Assembly (NCBI GenBank): GCA_946479205.1
Contig: CAMLFJ010000099.1
Location: 1-8,773 of the forward strand
Source of the DNA: an uncultured bacterium
GTDB taxonomy: Bacteria; Methylomirabilota; Methylomirabilia; Rokubacteriales; CSP1-6
DNA: 8,773 nucleotides
Direction: 5' to 3'
The notes beneath the pieces were generated by a model, which saw only the letters and a list, made by a program, of their open reading frames with translations, did no database searches and was not told where the DNA came from. Position numbers and translations under genes: made by a program. Below, piece after piece: positions 1-6,423 of the stretch. Positions within the stretch are counted from its first letter, which is position 1. Each line of letters starts with the position of its first letter.

Positions 1-2
1 CG

Positions 3-131
3 CCCTCCTCGGACGCCCCGCACCGGTCCCGACGTCGGCGCCGGCGTCGCGGCGGACGCGGGCGGGGGCGCGGGGGCGGCCGGGTCGGCGGCTCCGGAGG
101 CGCGGCCGAGCCCGTGCCCGCCCCGGCCTGA
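3..131 (+). CDS. C-terminal tail of an upstream gene, Arg/Gly-rich (partial)
   Basis: The third forward frame is open from the window edge to a TGA at 129-131. It encodes about 42 residues: a serine/histidine start, a run of seven arginines, RG/RGG repeats, then a Gly/Ala/Pro end. Such basic RG-rich tails are known at the C-termini of bacterial DEAD-box RNA helicases and some ribonucleases, where they help bind RNA. No catalytic domain is visible, so the family cannot be named. The frame ends shortly before a strong hairpin, as a real gene end would. The other forward frames give less protein-like translations, but composition this GC-rich gives open frames by chance, so the call is tentative. 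Confidence 0.4.
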   Translation, partial: PSSDAPHRSRRRRRRRGGRGRGRGGGRVGGSGGAAEPVPAPA

Positions 132-142
132 GCGCTTGATCT

Positions 143-176
143 CGGGCGGCCCCGGCGGTAGCGTCGGGGGCGCCCG
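143..176 (+). terminator. GC-rich hairpin, possible terminator without a T-run
   Basis: Bases 143-157 pair with 162-176 around a four-base GTAG loop. There are 13 Watson-Crick pairs, one G.T wobble (155/164) and one G.G mismatch (149/170). It lies 12 bases after the likely stop of the upstream tail and well before the Shine-Dalgarno of the next gene, which suits an end-of-transcript structure. No T-run follows, so it is not a classical intrinsic terminator. It could instead be an RNA-stabilising or leader structure. Confidence 0.3.
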
Positions 177-248
177 CAGTCGGGCTTACCCGCAACCGCG
201 TCACGGGCGATCCGTTCCCCAGGGCGCCCCTCAGCAAGGAGGCCGATC

Positions 249-1415
249 ATGGCGGACTTCAAGAGCCTCGACTCGACGTTCACCCAGGCCGTCGACGCGA
301 AGAAGATCCCCGGCATCGTGGCCATGGCGGCCACCGACAAGGGCGTCCTCTACCAGGGCGCCTTCGGCCAGCGCGAGATCGGCAAGCCGGCCCCGATGAC
401 GCTCGACACCGTGGTGTGGATCGCATCGATGACCAAGGCGATCACCGGGGCCGCCGCCATGCAGCTCGTGGAGCGCGGCAAGCTCTCCCTGGAGCGGCCG
501 GCGGCCGAGGTCGTGTCCGAGCTGGGCGCGGTCCGGGTGCTCGAGGGCTTCGACGCGGCGGGCAAGCCGCGGCTGCGGGCGCCGAAGCGGCCGATGACGC
601 TGCGCCATCTCCTCACCCACACCGCCGGCTTCTCCTACGAGATCTGGAGCCCGGCCATCGCCCAGTTCCAGCAGGCCACCGGCACCCCCGGGATCACCAC
701 GTGCACGAACGCGGCGCTCGGCACCCCGCTCCTGTTCGATCCCGGAGACCAGTGGGACTACGGCATCAACATCGACTGGGCCGGCAAGATGGTCGAGGCG
801 GTCAGCGGCCAGCGGCTCGACCGGTACCTCCAGGACAACATCCTCGGGCCGCTCGGCATGAAGGACACGTCCTTCAAGCTCTCGGCCTCGCAGAACGCGC
901 GGCTGTCGGCGGTGCACGGGCGCGGGCCCGACGGCGCCCTGGCCCCGATCGAGTTCGGCCTCCCGCAGGATCCGGAGTTCCACATGGGCGGCGGCGGCCT
1001 CTACGGCACCGTGCCCGACTACCTGCAGTTCTGCCTCATGATCATGAACGGGGGCACGCACAACGGCGCCCAGATCCTCCAGAAGAGCACGGTGGATCTC
1101 ATGGCCCAGAACCACATCGGCGATCTGGAGATCGGCGTGCTCAAGACCGCGATGCCGCCGCTCTCGAACGACGTCGAGCTCTTCCCGGGCATGAGCAAGA
1201 AGTGGGGGTTGAGCTTCCTGATCAACACCCAGCCGGTGCCCGGCGGCCGCCCGGCCAACTCGCTGGCCTGGGCCGGGCTCGCCAACACCTACTTCTGGAT
1301 CGACCGGAGCAAGCGCGTGTGCGGCGTCTTCGCGTCCCAGCTGTTCCCGTTCTACGACGACACCGCGATCGATCTGCTCGGCAAGTTCGAGACGAGCGTG
1401 TACCAGAACGTCTAG
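249..1415 (+). CDS. Beta-lactamase-fold serine hydrolase (class C / EstB-like), cytoplasmic
   Basis: This 388-residue protein belongs to the beta-lactamase/penicillin-binding-protein-like serine hydrolases (Pfam Beta-lactamase family), which cleave esters, amides or peptides through an acyl-serine intermediate. Visible motifs are S60-M-T-K63 (nucleophile and general base), the HTAG stretch near 124-127, Y171-G-I in the place of the Tyr-x-Asn motif, and W341-A-G in the place of KTG, as in EstB-type esterases. The length is normal for the family. There is no signal peptide, so it should act in the cytoplasm. The ATG at 249 has a strong AAGGAGG Shine-Dalgarno at 236-242, six bases upstream. It is the first gene of a tightly spaced plus-strand run and a distant paralogue of the gene at 4070; both share the DYxxF...MNGG/LNGG region. 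The W-A-G third motif favours esterase over true beta-lactamase activity. The substrate is unknown. Confidence 0.9.
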   Translation: MADFKSLDSTFTQAVDAKKIPGIVAMAATDKGVLYQGAFGQREIGKPAPMTLDTVVWIASMTKAITGAAAMQLVERGKLSLERPAAEVVSELGAVRVLEGFDAAGKPRLRAPKRPMTLRHLLTHTAGFSYEIWSPAIAQFQQATGTPGITTCTNAALGTPLLFDPGDQWDYGINIDWAGKMVEAVSGQRLDRYLQDNILGPLGMKDTSFKLSASQNARLSAVHGRGPDGALAPIEFGLPQDPEFHMGGGGLYGTVPDYLQFCLMIMNGGTHNGAQILQKSTVDLMAQNHIGDLEIGVLKTAMPPLSNDVELFPGMSKKWGLSFLINTQPVPGGRPANSLAWAGLANTYFWIDRSKRVCGVFASQLFPFYDDTAIDLLGKFETSVYQNV

Positions 1416-1431
1416 GCCCCTGACCCCAGGC

Positions 1432-2487
1432 ATGCCAGGCCCCGGCCTCTCGGGACAGGCCCAGACCGTGCTCGGCCCCATCGCCGGCGAGGCGATGGGG
1501 ATCACGCTGCCCCACGAGCATCTCCTCATCGACTTCGAGGTGATGTTCCGGGAGCCCGCCAACGGCGCCGAGCGCGGCCTGGCCCGGCAGCCGGTGGGCC
1601 TCGGCAACCTGGGCTGGGTCCGGCACAACTTCAGCTCCAACCTCGACAACCTCCAGCTCCTCGACGAGGCGGTCGCCCGCGACGAGGCGCTGCTGTTCAA
1701 GCACGCGGGCGGCCAGACCTTCGTGGATCCGACCAACCGCGGGCTCGCGCGGGATCCGCTCGCGCTCGCCCGGGTGGCCCGCGCCACCGGCCTCAACATC
1801 ATCATGGGCTCGGGCTACTACGTGGCCGCCGCGCACCCGCCGGACATGGACCGCCGCAGCGCGGACGACATCGCGCGCGAGCTGGTCACCGATCTGACCG
1901 AGGGCGTGGACGGCACCGGGGTGCGCGCGGGCTTCATCGGCGAGATCGGCACCACCTGGCCGTGGACCGACAACGAGAAGAAGGTGGTGCGGGCCGCGGT
2001 GGCCGCGCAGCGCGAGACCGGCGCGGCCCTGATGATCCATCCCGGCCGCCACGAGCGGCTCCCGCTCGCCATCGTGGACTTCATCCGGAAGGAAGGCGCC
2101 GATCTCGGCCGCGTCATCATGTGCCACATCGAGCGCACCATCGCCGATCCGGCGGTCCTGCTCGAGCTGGCCGCGACCGGGGTGCGGCTCGAGTACGACC
2201 TCTTCGGCCTCGAGACCTCGTACTACCCGTACAACCCCGCCTTCGACATGCCCAATGACGGGGAGCGCATGCGCCAGATCCTGTTCCTGATCGAGCGCGG
2301 CCACCTCGCCCAGATCCTGATGTCGCACGACATCGCCTACAAGCACTGCCTCACCCGGTGGGGCGGCTTCGGCTACCACCACCTGCTCGTCAACGTGATC
2401 CCGCGCCTGCGCGCGAAGGGCGCCGACGACAAGATCGTCCGGACGCTCCTGATCGACAACCCCCGACGGGCCTTCGTCTACGCCTGA
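1432..2487 (+). CDS. Phosphotriesterase-family metal-dependent hydrolase (PHP/PTER-like)
   Basis: This 351-residue TIM-barrel amidohydrolase is of the phosphotriesterase family, whose members hydrolyse lactones, carboxyl esters or phosphotriesters with a two-metal centre. Metal ligands can be read in order: H28-x-H30 (LPHEH), a bridging acid E171 (GEIGT), H203 (MIHPGRH), H232 (MCHIE) and D300 (SHD). A glutamate replaces the carbamylated lysine of classical phosphotriesterase, as in E. coli PHP (Php/YhfV). The C-terminal GGFGYHHL and IPRLRAKG segments also match that branch. There is no signal peptide. It starts 16 bases after the previous stop, and its ATG is preceded only by AGG one base away, so translation probably depends on coupling to the upstream gene. 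A later GTG would remove the conserved QTVLG strand, so the ATG is preferred. Family is confident; substrate is not. Confidence 0.92.
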   Translation: MPGPGLSGQAQTVLGPIAGEAMGITLPHEHLLIDFEVMFREPANGAERGLARQPVGLGNLGWVRHNFSSNLDNLQLLDEAVARDEALLFKHAGGQTFVDPTNRGLARDPLALARVARATGLNIIMGSGYYVAAAHPPDMDRRSADDIARELVTDLTEGVDGTGVRAGFIGEIGTTWPWTDNEKKVVRAAVAAQRETGAALMIHPGRHERLPLAIVDFIRKEGADLGRVIMCHIERTIADPAVLLELAATGVRLEYDLFGLETSYYPYNPAFDMPNDGERMRQILFLIERGHLAQILMSHDIAYKHCLTRWGGFGYHHLLVNVIPRLRAKGADDKIVRTLLIDNPRRAFVYA

Positions 2488-2509
2488 GCGACAGAAGGGA
2501 GGGCCACCG

Positions 2510-4054
2510 ATGTCCCCTCGCTCGATCGGTCCGGTCGCACTCGCCGCCGTCCTGCTCCTGGCCGCGCTCGCGCCCGCGTTCGCCCAGGCGCCCGCCGGCC
2601 CGGCCGGCGAGATCGCGGTCTCCTTCCACGTCACGCTCGCGCCGAGCTGGTTCGATCCCTCCACCGCCCCGCCGCAGATCACGCCCTTCGGGGTGCTGTA
2701 CGCGATCCACGACGCGCTGGTGCGCCCGCTCCCCGGCCAGAAGATGGGCCCGAGCCTGGCCGAGTCCTGGACCGAGAGCGCCGACGGCCTCGTCTACGAG
2801 TTCAAGCTGCGCCGCGGCCTCAAGTTCCACAACGGCGACGCGCTCACCACCGACGACGTGAAGTGGAGCTTCGAGCGCTACCAGGGCGCGGGCGCCAAGG
2901 AGTTCCGGGCGCGGGTGCGGCAGGTGGAGATCGTGGATCCGCTCGTGATCCGGTTCCACTTGAAGGAGCCGTGGCCGGACTTCATGACCTTCTACGGCAC
3001 CACCGCCTCCGCCGCCGGCATCGTGCTGCCCCGCAAGTACGCGGAGGGGACCGGCCCCGAAGGCTTCCGCCAGCGGCCGATCGGGGCCGGGCCCTATCGC
3101 TTCGTGAGCCAGCGGCCGGGTATCGACGTCACCCTCGAGGCCTTTCCCGGCTACTGGCGGAAGGTGCCCTTCATCAAGAAGCTCACCATGAAGAGCGTGC
3201 CGGACAGCACCACCCGGCTCACCATGCTGAAGAGCGGCGAGACCGACTTCGCCCTGTTCCTGGACGGCCCCGAGGCGGAGGCGGTGACGAAGGATCCGCG
3301 CATGCAGCTCGTGGACACTCGCCATGCCTCCATCTTCTGGATCGAGTTCGCCGAGCAGTGGGATCCCAAGTCACCCTGGAGTGACAAGCGGATGCGGCAG
3401 GCGGTCAACTACGCGCTCGATCGCAAGACGACGAGCGAGGCGGCCTGTCTCGGCTACTGTCCCCCCGCGGGCGTCATCGTCCCGCGCGTGATGGATTTCG
3501 CGCTCCAGGTGCCGCCGCATCCCTACGACCCGCAGCGGGCCAAGCGCCTGCTGGCCGAGGCCGGCTTCCCGAGCGGCATCGACGCCGGCGAGTTCGTGGC
3601 CATCCCCGGCTTCGCCACCGTGGGCGAGGCCGCGCTCAACAACCTGACCGCGGTGGGCATCCGGATGCGGATGCGCCCGATGGAGCGCGCGTCCTTCTAC
3701 GCGGCCTGGCAGGAGAAGAAGCTGCGGGGGCTCTTCCTCGTCGCGGTGGGCAACTCGGGCAACGCGGCGAGCCGGGTGGAGGCCTTCATGTACTCCAAGG
3801 GCGCCTCCGCCTACGGCGGTTATCCCGATCTCGACGAGCTGTTCCTGCAGCAGGCCCGCGAGCGCGACCGGGCCAAGCGCGAGGCCCTGCTCCACCGGAT
3901 CCAGCAGATGACGATCGACCGCGTCATGTTCGCGCCGCTGATGGACCTGCGCGGGCTGATCGCGGTGGGCCCGCGGGTGGCCGAGCACACCGTCAACTCG
4001 ATCCCGGTGTACCCGTTCCCGGCCTACGAAGACATGCGGCTGAAGAACCCCTAG
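2510..4054 (+). CDS. ABC transporter solute-binding protein, family 5 (peptide/nickel type), exported
   Basis: This 514-residue extracytoplasmic solute-binding protein has the SBP_bac_5 (DppA/OppA-like) fold. It captures a ligand outside the membrane and hands it to an ABC permease. Residues 1-25 form a signal peptide with a hydrophobic core and an AFA|Q cleavage site. There is no lipobox cysteine, so it should be soluble and periplasmic. Family signatures are LAESW...GLVYEFKLRRGLKFHNGD (about 83-110), TTDDVKWSFER, GAGPYRF (192-198), MRQAVNYALDR (295-305) and PYDPQRAKRLLAEAGFP (338-354). The only cysteines, C313 and C317, could form a disulfide after export. The GGGAGGG Shine-Dalgarno at 2497-2503 lies six bases before the ATG. 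No permease or ATPase gene is in the window. Family-5 binders bind peptides, but also sugars, nickel complexes and opines, so the ligand is open. Confidence 0.93.
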   Translation: MSPRSIGPVALAAVLLLAALAPAFAQAPAGPAGEIAVSFHVTLAPSWFDPSTAPPQITPFGVLYAIHDALVRPLPGQKMGPSLAESWTESADGLVYEFKLRRGLKFHNGDALTTDDVKWSFERYQGAGAKEFRARVRQVEIVDPLVIRFHLKEPWPDFMTFYGTTASAAGIVLPRKYAEGTGPEGFRQRPIGAGPYRFVSQRPGIDVTLEAFPGYWRKVPFIKKLTMKSVPDSTTRLTMLKSGETDFALFLDGPEAEAVTKDPRMQLVDTRHASIFWIEFAEQWDPKSPWSDKRMRQAVNYALDRKTTSEAACLGYCPPAGVIVPRVMDFALQVPPHPYDPQRAKRLLAEAGFPSGIDAGEFVAIPGFATVGEAALNNLTAVGIRMRMRPMERASFYAAWQEKKLRGLFLVAVGNSGNAASRVEAFMYSKGASAYGGYPDLDELFLQQARERDRAKREALLHRIQQMTIDRVMFAPLMDLRGLIAVGPRVAEHTVNSIPVYPFPAYEDMRLKNP

Positions 4055-4069
4055 CGAGGAGACCCCACC

Positions 4070-5347
4070 ATGAAGAGGCCCGTCGCGCTCATCGCCCTGC
4101 TCGCCCTGCTCGTCCTGCTGCTCCCCGGCGCGGCCTTCTCCCAGGGCCTGCCCACCGCGACCCCGGAGGAAGTCGGGCTCTCCTCGCAGAAGCTGGCCCG
4201 CGTGACCGAGGCCGTCAAGGCCGAGATCGCCAAGGGCCGCTATCCCGGCGCGGTGGCCCTGGTGGCGCGGCGGGGCAAGGTCGCCTACTTCGAGGCGCTC
4301 GGGCAGCGCGATCCCCAGAGCGGCGCGCCCATGACGAAGGACGCGATCTTCCGCCTCTACTCGATGACCAAGCCCTTCACCTCGGTCGCGGCCATGATGC
4401 TGGTCGAGGACGGGCGCCTCCTGCTGAGCGATCCCGTCTCCCGGCACATCCCGAAGCTCAAGGACCTCCAGGTGAGCGTCCCTCGCCTCGACACCCAGAC
4501 CGGCAAGGTGAGCTACACGCTGGTGCCGGCCGAGCGCGAGATGACGATCCAGGATCTGCTCCGCCACACCTCCGGGCTCGTCTACGGCCAGAACACGAGC
4601 CACGGCGGGGTGAAGGAGGCCTACGCCAAGGAGGGCGTGGACTGGAACGGGGTCACCGGGGCCGAGCAGATCGAGCGCGTCGCGCGGGTGCCGCTCGCGC
4701 ACCAGCCCGGCTCGGCCTGGGAGTACAGCCTCTCCACCGACGTGCTCGGACGTGTGGTCGAGGCGGTGAGCGGCATGACGCTCGGGCAGTTCTTCCAGGA
4801 GCGGATCTTCGCGCCGCTCAAGATGACGGAGACCGCGTTCCTGGTGCCGAACGGTAAGGTGGCCCGCCTCGCGCAGCCCTTCGCCAAGGATCCGGTCACC
4901 GGAGCCGAGGTCAAGCTGCTGGACGTCACCCAGCCGCAGAAGAACGACGCGGGCGGCGCCGGCACCGCGGGCACCACGATGGACTACGCGCGCTTCTCCC
5001 AGATGCTGCTCAACGGCGGCCAGCTCGATCGCGTGCGCCTGCTCGGCCGCGCCACCGTCGCGCAGATGTCGTCCGACCACGTGGGCGATATCCGGATCGC
5101 CTCCCCGGTTCTGGCTCGCGGCTACGGCTTCGGGCTGGGCTTCGCGGTGCGCAAGGAGACCGGTCTCAACTGGGTCACCGGCTCGGCGGGCGAGTACCGC
5201 TGGGGCGGCGCGGGTGGCACCGCCTTCTGGGTCGACCCGAAGGAGCAGATGGTGGTCGTGTGGATGAGCCAGGGACAACCCGGCCCGCGCCGGGGAGAAG
5301 ACCGCGATCTCTTCCGCCAGCTCGTCCAGGCCGCGATCGTCGACTGA
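4070..5347 (+). CDS. Beta-lactamase-fold serine hydrolase (EstB-like), exported
   Basis: This 425-residue serine hydrolase is from the same broad family as the gene at 249, but carries an N-terminal signal peptide (hydrophobic residues 5-19, likely cleavage after AFS at 24), so it should work in the periplasm. The catalytic pattern is S98-M-T-K101, the HTSG stretch near 166-169, Y219-S-L as the second motif and W378-G-G as the third. The WGG is typical of EstB-type esterases rather than KTG beta-lactamases. A GGCGT-like AGTTMDYARFSQMLLNGG region (about 299-317) is conserved in the family. The GAGGAGA Shine-Dalgarno (4056-4062) precedes the ATG by a normal distance, and the gene begins 15 bases after the binding-protein stop. 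It probably hydrolyses an ester or amide outside the inner membrane, perhaps near the neighbouring binding protein; that link is inference. Confidence 0.92.
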   Translation: MKRPVALIALLALLVLLLPGAAFSQGLPTATPEEVGLSSQKLARVTEAVKAEIAKGRYPGAVALVARRGKVAYFEALGQRDPQSGAPMTKDAIFRLYSMTKPFTSVAAMMLVEDGRLLLSDPVSRHIPKLKDLQVSVPRLDTQTGKVSYTLVPAEREMTIQDLLRHTSGLVYGQNTSHGGVKEAYAKEGVDWNGVTGAEQIERVARVPLAHQPGSAWEYSLSTDVLGRVVEAVSGMTLGQFFQERIFAPLKMTETAFLVPNGKVARLAQPFAKDPVTGAEVKLLDVTQPQKNDAGGAGTAGTTMDYARFSQMLLNGGQLDRVRLLGRATVAQMSSDHVGDIRIASPVLARGYGFGLGFAVRKETGLNWVTGSAGEYRWGGAGGTAFWVDPKEQMVVVWMSQGQPGPRRGEDRDLFRQLVQAAIVD

Positions 5348-5387
5348 CTGACCACGGCCGATCGCCGTTTGCCGGCACCCGACGTCC

Positions 5388-5391
5388 AGGA
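5388..5391 (+). promoter_or_regulatory. Shine-Dalgarno that fixes the start of the unrecognised gene
   Basis: AGGA precedes a double ATGATG at 5395-5400. The spacing is three bases to the first ATG and six to the second, so the second ATG (5398) is slightly the better start. The frame stays open upstream to a GTG at 5260, but that would overlap the hydrolase gene by 88 bases and add only an Arg/Pro-rich stretch. Confidence 0.5.
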
Positions 5392-5394
5392 ACT

Positions 5395-6423
5395 ATGATG
5401 CAGTCCGTGGCGGAAGGCCATCGGGCCGTCTCGGTTCTCTACCAGGCCCTGCTCACCGGCCTCGTCCTCACTCTGGTCACGCGCCGGAGCGAGGACGAGG
5501 CCGCTGATTTCGTCTTCCGGCTCTTCCGCCGACAGCACCTCGAGAAGTTCCTGCCCGGCCTCGCGAAGCTCGGCCTCGACCGCCTGCCGCCCGCGGTGGC
5601 CTGCGCGCAGTACCACTACCTCTCCAATCAACTGGGCGGCGTGAAGACCGAGTACGCGTACGAATCCGACCGGAAGGCCTGGGTGCGCTACCCGCCCCCG
5701 CGCTGGATCTGGTATGGCTCGGCGATCTGCGGCATCCCGAGCCGGGTGAATGCGGCCATCCTGCACGGCTGGCACGGCCACAACGGCGTGACCCTCGGCA
5801 ACCCGCGCCTGGGCTTCGTCTGCACCGGCCAGACCGTGGACGGCCACCCCGGCCTCGAGGGCTACTACGTCGAGCACGACCGCGATCTGGCGGAGGACGA
5901 GCGCGTGCGCTTCGCCCCGGGCGAGGCCATGCCCGACGCCGATCCCGCCTGCGCTCCCCGCCTGGATGAGGCGGCCTGGCCGGCCGCGCGCCTCGAGCTC
6001 GTGGTCTCGCGCTACGCGATGGAGTACGTGCGCACCGCGCTGCCGGTCCTGCTCGAGCTGCTGGGACCCGCCGACACCCGGCGGGTCCTCGGCCACGCCG
6101 CCCGGCTGATCGGCATGCAGTACCACGACGAGACCATGCGCCTGCTGGGCATCGCCGACTCGGGGCCGGCCGCGTTCGCCCGGTACCTCGCGGCGCTGGC
6201 CGCCGCCCAGGGCGAGGAGGTCACCGTCTCGGCCGAGCCCGGCCGGGCCCGCGTGCGCCAGAAGGGCTGGCGGCTCGCGCGGGGGCTGGAGCCGCTCGAC
6301 GCGGCCGCCTTCGACGCCTGGGCCGAATTGTGGCACGGCGCGCTGGCCGCCCACGACCGGTGGCTGCGCCTCTCGGTGACGCGCGAGGCCGGCACCATCG
6401 ACTTGGTCATCACGGCGCGGTAG
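5395..6423 (+). CDS. Unrecognised conserved-looking protein, possible duplicated domain
   Basis: I do not recognise this protein with certainty (342 residues from the first ATG; 341 from the second, which the Shine-Dalgarno favours). There is no signal peptide. The first half has helical segments (about 12-60), a strand-rich part (82-105), a His-rich HGWHGHN at 124-130, then NPRLGFVCTG...EGYYVEHD to about 162. That closing pattern weakly recalls the end of ATC-hydrolase (L-2-amino-thiazoline-4-carboxylate hydrolase) or V4R-like domains, but the usual Cys-Glu-Phe is absent. The second half, after an acidic/proline linker at 174-195, repeats the order helices, strands, WHG (313-315), then an RLSVTR...IDLVITA ending. 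This suggests two diverged copies of one fold. It follows the hydrolase by 47 bases and abuts the methyltransferase frame, so co-transcription is likely. Coding is supported by codon bias and the Shine-Dalgarno; function is unknown. Confidence 0.75.
   Translation: MMQSVAEGHRAVSVLYQALLTGLVLTLVTRRSEDEAADFVFRLFRRQHLEKFLPGLAKLGLDRLPPAVACAQYHYLSNQLGGVKTEYAYESDRKAWVRYPPPRWIWYGSAICGIPSRVNAAILHGWHGHNGVTLGNPRLGFVCTGQTVDGHPGLEGYYVEHDRDLAEDERVRFAPGEAMPDADPACAPRLDEAAWPAARLELVVSRYAMEYVRTALPVLLELLGPADTRRVLGHAARLIGMQYHDETMRLLGIADSGPAAFARYLAALAAAQGEEVTVSAEPGRARVRQKGWRLARGLEPLDAAAFDAWAELWHGALAAHDRWLRLSVTREAGTIDLVITAR

Noticed and set aside
136..164. Promoter-like pair TTGATC (136-141) and TAGCGT (159-164) with a 17-base spacer
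   Set aside because: Only 4 of 6 and 3 of 6 matches to sigma-70 consensus, the second box lies in the hairpin loop and stem, and such matches arise by chance.
136..399. 87-residue plus-strand frame overlapping the start of the first hydrolase
   Set aside because: Low-complexity Arg/Ser/Pro translation, mostly overlapping a confident gene in another frame.
3371..5278. 635-residue minus-strand open frame, plus similar long antisense frames at 231-1805, 1222-2682, 2390-3325 and 5122-6825
   Set aside because: They lie opposite genes with clear catalytic motifs, and their translations are Arg/Gly/His/Leu-rich with no recognisable domain. Long antisense frames are expected where third positions are almost all G or C.
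249..5347. Antibiotic-resistance beta-lactamases for the two SxxK proteins
   Set aside because: Both have W-A-G or W-G-G instead of KTG and EstB-like motifs, and one lacks a signal peptide, so esterase-type activity is more likely than drug resistance.
5354..5370. Short hairpin ACGGC/GCCGT followed by TTT between the second hydrolase and the unrecognised gene
   Set aside because: Only five pairs and three Ts, too weak to call a terminator; the genes on both sides are close enough to be co-transcribed.
5260..5394. Upstream GTG extension of the unrecognised gene
   Set aside because: It would overlap the hydrolase by 88 bases, adds an Arg/Pro-rich stretch, and lacks the good Shine-Dalgarno seen before 5395/5398.
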